Source: Streptantibioticus parmotrematis (GTDB lineage: Bacteria > Actinomycetota > Actinomycetes > Streptomycetales > Streptomycetaceae). Taken from it: a stretch of DNA of 54,963 bases. Made by a program: the position numbers and the translations under genes. The DNA lies in the NCBI RefSeq assembly GCF_019890615.1, contig NZ_JAINVZ010000034.1:1-54963 (forward strand), given 5' to 3'. Positions 51,760-54,963 of this stretch are shown here, piece by piece (the stretch's first letter is position 1; every line of letters starts with the position of its first letter). The notes beneath the pieces are model-generated. The model was not told the origin of the DNA. It searched no databases and saw nothing but the letters and a program-made list of their open reading frames with translations.

Positions 51760-51827
51760 TCCCACGCCACTGATTGCACGGCCCTGATCCCACGAACCGG
51801 ATCCCACGACCCCTCGCGGGTCCCACG
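51758..51827. repeat. Degenerate 14-bp periodic repeat
   Basis: GATCCCACG occurs at 51758, 51786 and 51800, with a degenerate copy GATTGCACG at 51772 and GGTCCCACG at 51819, giving a 14-bp spacing for the first four copies. It begins at the stop codon of the phosphatase gene. Confidence 0.7.
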
Positions 51828-52398
51828 CGTCTTCGCACCGCTCACGCTTCCTTGTGTCGCCGCCCTCCGGACGGTGACGTGGCGACCGCGAGTGAAGTCC
51901 CTGCGAATGATTTCGTACAGAACGCGCCGGGACGTGGGCGGAATGTCGGGACATGCCGCGCGTGCGGTGTGCTGTGGTGGCTGATTCGCCAGTAGGGCCA
52001 CGGAAGTTGTGTGTTTTCTGTGACGAGGCTCGGTATAGCGTTCCCGATCAGGTGCCCGTGTGACGCGGGCGGCCCCTGACCAGGGCCGTTGAGTGTCCCG
52101 GAGCGGAACCGCCAGGACTGTACCCGCCGAACGGAGGGTGAGAGCGTGCTGGTCGTCCAAGGTCTACGGGGCCCGGGGGCGATACACGAGCCGGCCGGTC
52201 GCACGGCCGGACCGGGAGCGTCGAGCCGACGATGTCCGGCGTGCCGCCGATGTACGCCGTGCCCCTGCCGACGCCGTCTCTTCACGTCCCGCACGCCCGT
52301 CTGCTCCCGGACCGATGTCGCCGGACGCACGCGAAGACGCTGACGTCCGCGCTCCGTTGGTCCCCCCGCCACGCCGACCTGAGCAGCACTCAGGAGTC
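51760..52398. other. 639-base region without a convincing gene
   Basis: The stretch holds the 14-bp periodic repeats at its left end and the promoter region of the twin-HAMP gene. An AT-rich segment around 52003-52040 (TTGTGTGTTTTC, GGTATAGCG) is the best promoter candidate. The open frame that continues upstream of the twin-HAMP gene has Arg/Pro-rich, low-quality codons and is probably not translated. Confidence 0.5.
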
Positions 52399-54888
52399 AT
52401 GAACCGTCGCGCAACGACACCGTCCCCTCGTCCGTCCCGCCGTCATCGCACCCGCCTGCGTGCCGACATGCCGCTGCTCGGGGGTGTGCGTCCCCCCGTC
52501 GCGGCCCTGCTGTGCCTGCTTCTGGCCGTCTCGGGAGCGACCGCGCTCGCCATCGGCACGGTGCGCCCACGGGCGGTACCGCAGGCGCTGCCGGACGCCG
52601 AACGCCAGATAGCCGCCGACGCCGCGGCCTCCACCCGTGCCGACATCGAGGCCAGGGCGGGCGAACTGCGCTACACCGCCTCGGCGTACACCCCTGCCAC
52701 GGGCACGGCGCCCGCGGCATCGCTCACCGCCGTGCCCCCCAAGGACCCGTCCGTGCGCGGTGTCGCGCTCTTCGACCTGCGCACCGGCGGCAGGCTCGCC
52801 GCGCGGGGCGAGTCCTTACCCCTGGCGCCGTCCGACGTCCGCGGCGTCCCGGAGCGCGAAGGCCGTACGATCGCGCCCCGCGTCGTGCGCGCCGGAACCG
52901 GCCTGAGGCTGCTGCTGTTCGCCAGGGTCACGCTCACGCCCCCCGGCGACCAGGACGACCAGGGGCAGGTGCTGAACGGGCTGGCGCCCGCGCACCGCAA
53001 GTGGCTCCTGGCCGTCTCCGAGGCCCTCACCGCCCCGCCGGTGCACGGTCCGACGCGCGGCGTCCAACTCCTCACCCGTGACGGCACGGTGCTCGCCCGG
53101 ACCGATGCCCCGCAGGAGACCCCGGCGTTCCCCACGCCCGCGCACCCGGCCGCGGTGGTGTCCGTCCGGTCGCCGCACCCGCCCACGGCGGTGTCCGCTC
53201 GGTCGCCGCACCCGACCCCGGTGGTATCCGTTCGATCGCCGCTCCCGGCCCGGGAGTCGTCGGCGCTGGCCACCCGGGCGGTCGCCGCCGCCTCGGCGTC
53301 CGCCGCGCCCGGCCCGGCGTCCGGCGCGCTCCTCGGCGACACGCACGGCGACCGGCGCACGATCGCCGGCTGGGCGTCGGTCGACGGCGTGGGCGGCGGG
53401 AAGGACGCCTCGGGCCCCGGTCTCGTCGTCCTCACCACCTCCTCGACGGCGACGGCCACCGAACACCACGTGCGGCACCTGCGGTGCGCCCTGGTGGCCG
53501 GCGTCCTGCTCGCGCTGGTGGCCCTGCTCGTCACGGCGCTTCTGGTGTTCGGGCTGCAACGTCCCCTCATCGGACTGCATGTGACGGCACGTCGGCTGGC
53601 ACGGGGCGCTGCCGGAGGTCCGCAGGCGCGAGAGGGCGATCTGGCGGTCCCGGTGCCACTGCCACGGTTCGGTGAACCGCGGCGGATCGCCCGGGCGCTG
53701 GAGTCGCTGCGTCTCCAACTGCTCGGCGGGAGCGCGCCGTCCGAGCCCGCCCCGGCACGGATTCCGGTGGGCACCCGGTTGGTCGTCGTCGTGGCGGCTG
53801 TGCTCGTCGCGGCCTGGTCGGTGCCCATGCTGTGCGTCGTCAACCGGGCCGACCCCCGCACGGCCGTCCCCACGGCGGTCGTCGGCGACCAGCGGGACCG
53901 CACGATGGCGGCGGCTGACCGGGTACGCCGTTATCTCGACCGTTCCCAAACCGACCTGGCCGCCGCGGCCTCCGCCCTCGCCGGAGGGGACGTCACGCGA
54001 CGCACGGCCGTCCTCAAGCGCGTGCTGGCCGAACACACCGAGTACCGCTCGGTGTACGTCCTCGACGGCACCGGCAGGATCCTCACCCGGCGCGGTGCCA
54101 AGCCGCTGCGCACCCTCGTCCACGCGCCCACCGGCAACGGCGTCACCCTCGTGAACGCCTCGGGCCGCATCCCCGCGATCGCCGCCTACGCGCGGACCGG
54201 GAACCCACCGCGACCGCACGGCCGCGCCGCCGTCGAGGCCGCCAGGGGCGCTCCCGCCGTGCTCTTCGCCGAGATCGACGTGTCCGTCCTCGATGCCATG
54301 CTGGAACGGCCCGGCCTCGGCCACGTCTGGCTCACCGACGAACACCACCGGGTGCTCGCCGCGAGCGTCGGCTTCCGCGCGTTCCAACGCCTGCCCGGCC
54401 ACGACCTCGCTCGACTCGCCGCGCGTAAAGGCGACTTCGCGACGTTGCCCGGCGCGGCGCGGTCCGCGTTGATCGACACGCGTGGCGCCACCGCCGACGG
54501 CGCCTCGGTCGCCGCCGCCGTGCCGCTCGCACAGGCCGGGCCGACCACCGCACTCGGCTGGCAGGTGGTGTCGGCCGAGCAGGCGTCGGCCCTCAGGCTC
54601 GGCGCGTTCGCCGTCCAGTGGCACACCATGCTGACCGGCCTGCTCGCCATCGCCGTCGGCGCCGTCTGTCTGGGCTGGACCCACCTCGTGGTGGTCCGCC
54701 CGCTGCGGGCGCTCACCGCGACCGCGGAGCGGCTGGCCGCCGGTGACCGGCGCAGTGTGATCTATCCGGCCAACCACGACGAGATCGGCTCGGTCACCCG
54801 GGCCCTCGAACTCGTCCGCCAGGCCCTGGTGACCCGCGACAGAGCCACCGATCCGCAGTCCCGCACCGTTCCCGCTGAGACCCACTGA
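52399..54888 (+). CDS. Twin-HAMP membrane sensor-like protein without an output domain
   Basis: 829 residues. Two successive units each have an N-terminal membrane helix (VAALLCLLLAVSGATALAIG; LVVVVAAVLVAAWSVPMLCV), an outer sensor-like region and a second helix followed by HAMP-like sequence (VARPLxxL-type: FGLQRPLIGLHVTARRLARG; VVVRPLRALTATAERLAAGD with NHDEIGSVTRALELV). There is no kinase, cyclase or methyl-accepting domain, so it may act through a separate partner. Codon 140 is TTA (52816-52818). An 11-residue repeat lies at 53155-53253. ATG 52399 is preceded by AGGAG at only 2 nt, so the start is uncertain. Another reading frame starts 37 nt downstream of its stop. Confidence 0.72.
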   Translation: MNRRATTPSPRPSRRHRTRLRADMPLLGGVRPPVAALLCLLLAVSGATALAIGTVRPRAVPQALPDAERQIAADAAASTRADIEARAGELRYTASAYTPATGTAPAASLTAVPPKDPSVRGVALFDLRTGGRLAARGESLPLAPSDVRGVPEREGRTIAPRVVRAGTGLRLLLFARVTLTPPGDQDDQGQVLNGLAPAHRKWLLAVSEALTAPPVHGPTRGVQLLTRDGTVLARTDAPQETPAFPTPAHPAAVVSVRSPHPPTAVSARSPHPTPVVSVRSPLPARESSALATRAVAAASASAAPGPASGALLGDTHGDRRTIAGWASVDGVGGGKDASGPGLVVLTTSSTATATEHHVRHLRCALVAGVLLALVALLVTALLVFGLQRPLIGLHVTARRLARGAAGGPQAREGDLAVPVPLPRFGEPRRIARALESLRLQLLGGSAPSEPAPARIPVGTRLVVVVAAVLVAAWSVPMLCVVNRADPRTAVPTAVVGDQRDRTMAAADRVRRYLDRSQTDLAAAASALAGGDVTRRTAVLKRVLAEHTEYRSVYVLDGTGRILTRRGAKPLRTLVHAPTGNGVTLVNASGRIPAIAAYARTGNPPRPHGRAAVEAARGAPAVLFAEIDVSVLDAMLERPGLGHVWLTDEHHRVLAASVGFRAFQRLPGHDLARLAARKGDFATLPGAARSALIDTRGATADGASVAAAVPLAQAGPTTALGWQVVSAEQASALRLGAFAVQWHTMLTGLLAIAVGAVCLGWTHLVVVRPLRALTATAERLAAGDRRSVIYPANHDEIGSVTRALELVRQALVTRDRATDPQSRTVPAETH
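53155..53253 (+). repeat. Three 33-bp in-frame repeats
   Basis: Three successive 11-codon units encode VVSVRSPHPPT, AVSARSPHPTP and VVSVRSPLPAR in the outer part of the first sensor unit, forming a Pro/Arg/Ser-rich linker. Confidence 0.85.
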
Positions 54889-54924
54889 CGCGACCCCCGC
54901 GTCCCGGCCGCAGAGAGACGAATC

Positions 54925-54963
54925 GTGTCCTTCCTCTATGTCGTGCTCCTGCTGAGTTGCGCT
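54925..54963 (+). CDS. Start of a membrane or exported protein gene (partial)
   Basis: GTG 54925 follows an AGAGAGACG site and opens MSFLYVVLLLSCA, a hydrophobic start that suggests a signal anchor or signal peptide. It is cut by the window end and lies 37 nt after the twin-HAMP gene, so it may be the missing partner in the same operon. Confidence 0.4.
   Translation, partial: MSFLYVVLLLSCA

Noticed and set aside
1-54963. CRISPR array, tRNA or rRNA genes, insertion sequences
   Set aside because: I saw no regularly spaced repeats with spacers, no tRNA-like cloverleaf or rRNA segment, and no transposase or terminal inverted repeats; a covariance search was not possible.

Overview
The window is high-GC DNA with strong G/C preference at third codon positions, GTG starts, GTGA/ATGA gene overlaps, an AfsR/SARP-type regulator, SpoIIE-type phosphatases, and rare TTA codons confined to a few genes. 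All of this points to Streptomyces or a close relative. Families are named from residue patterns read directly in the sequence; no database search was run.

Layout. 1-4.1 kb: an SRPBCC protein, a small hypothetical gene, a frameshifted STAS gene and a large secreted ricin-type protein. 4.1-13.7 kb: three self-contained redox/regulator modules: a GntR regulator with a carboxylic acid reductase, a TetR regulator divergent from a PNPOx/flavoreductase/ferredoxin fusion, and a MarR regulator divergent from an FAD aromatic monooxygenase. Each has a recognisable palindromic operator. 14.1-23.3 kb: a glycan uptake and processing locus (ROK regulator; binding protein, two permeases, an unassigned barrel-like enzyme candidate and a second secreted ricin-type protein). 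Its promoter carries a TTAGTTT/AAACTAA operator and it has no ATPase gene. 23.5-31.9 kb: a SpoIIE phosphatase, a type III polyketide synthase downstream of an AfsR/SARP regulator, and a Tat-exported DUF4185 protein.

32.1-42.6 kb is the most interesting part. An atypical NarL-type regulator that has lost its phosphoacceptor precedes five overlapping genes: hydroxymandelate synthase (hmaS), hydroxymandelate oxidase (hmo), a PhyH-type 2-oxoglutarate oxygenase, the 4-hydroxyphenylglycine aminotransferase (hpgT) and prephenate dehydrogenase. A zinc alcohol dehydrogenase and a strong terminator follow. This is a complete 4-hydroxyphenylglycine (HPG) pathway, but no peptide synthetase is visible. 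A PhzF protein, an MFS exporter and a RidA protein follow. hmaS, pdh and the exporter each contain a TTA (bldA-type) codon. I infer a compact locus making and exporting a free, further-oxidised HPG-derived small molecule.

42.6-55 kb: a SnoaL-like gene colliding with the C-terminal remnant of a TetR gene; cbtBA cobalt transport genes under a cobalamin riboswitch, divergent from a FhuF-like protein; a TrmB/LuxR-type regulator; a sedolisin protease; RNase HI with an extra Cys-rich tail; a universal stress protein; a GAF/PP2C phosphatase; a twin-HAMP membrane sensor; and the first codons of one more membrane or exported protein.
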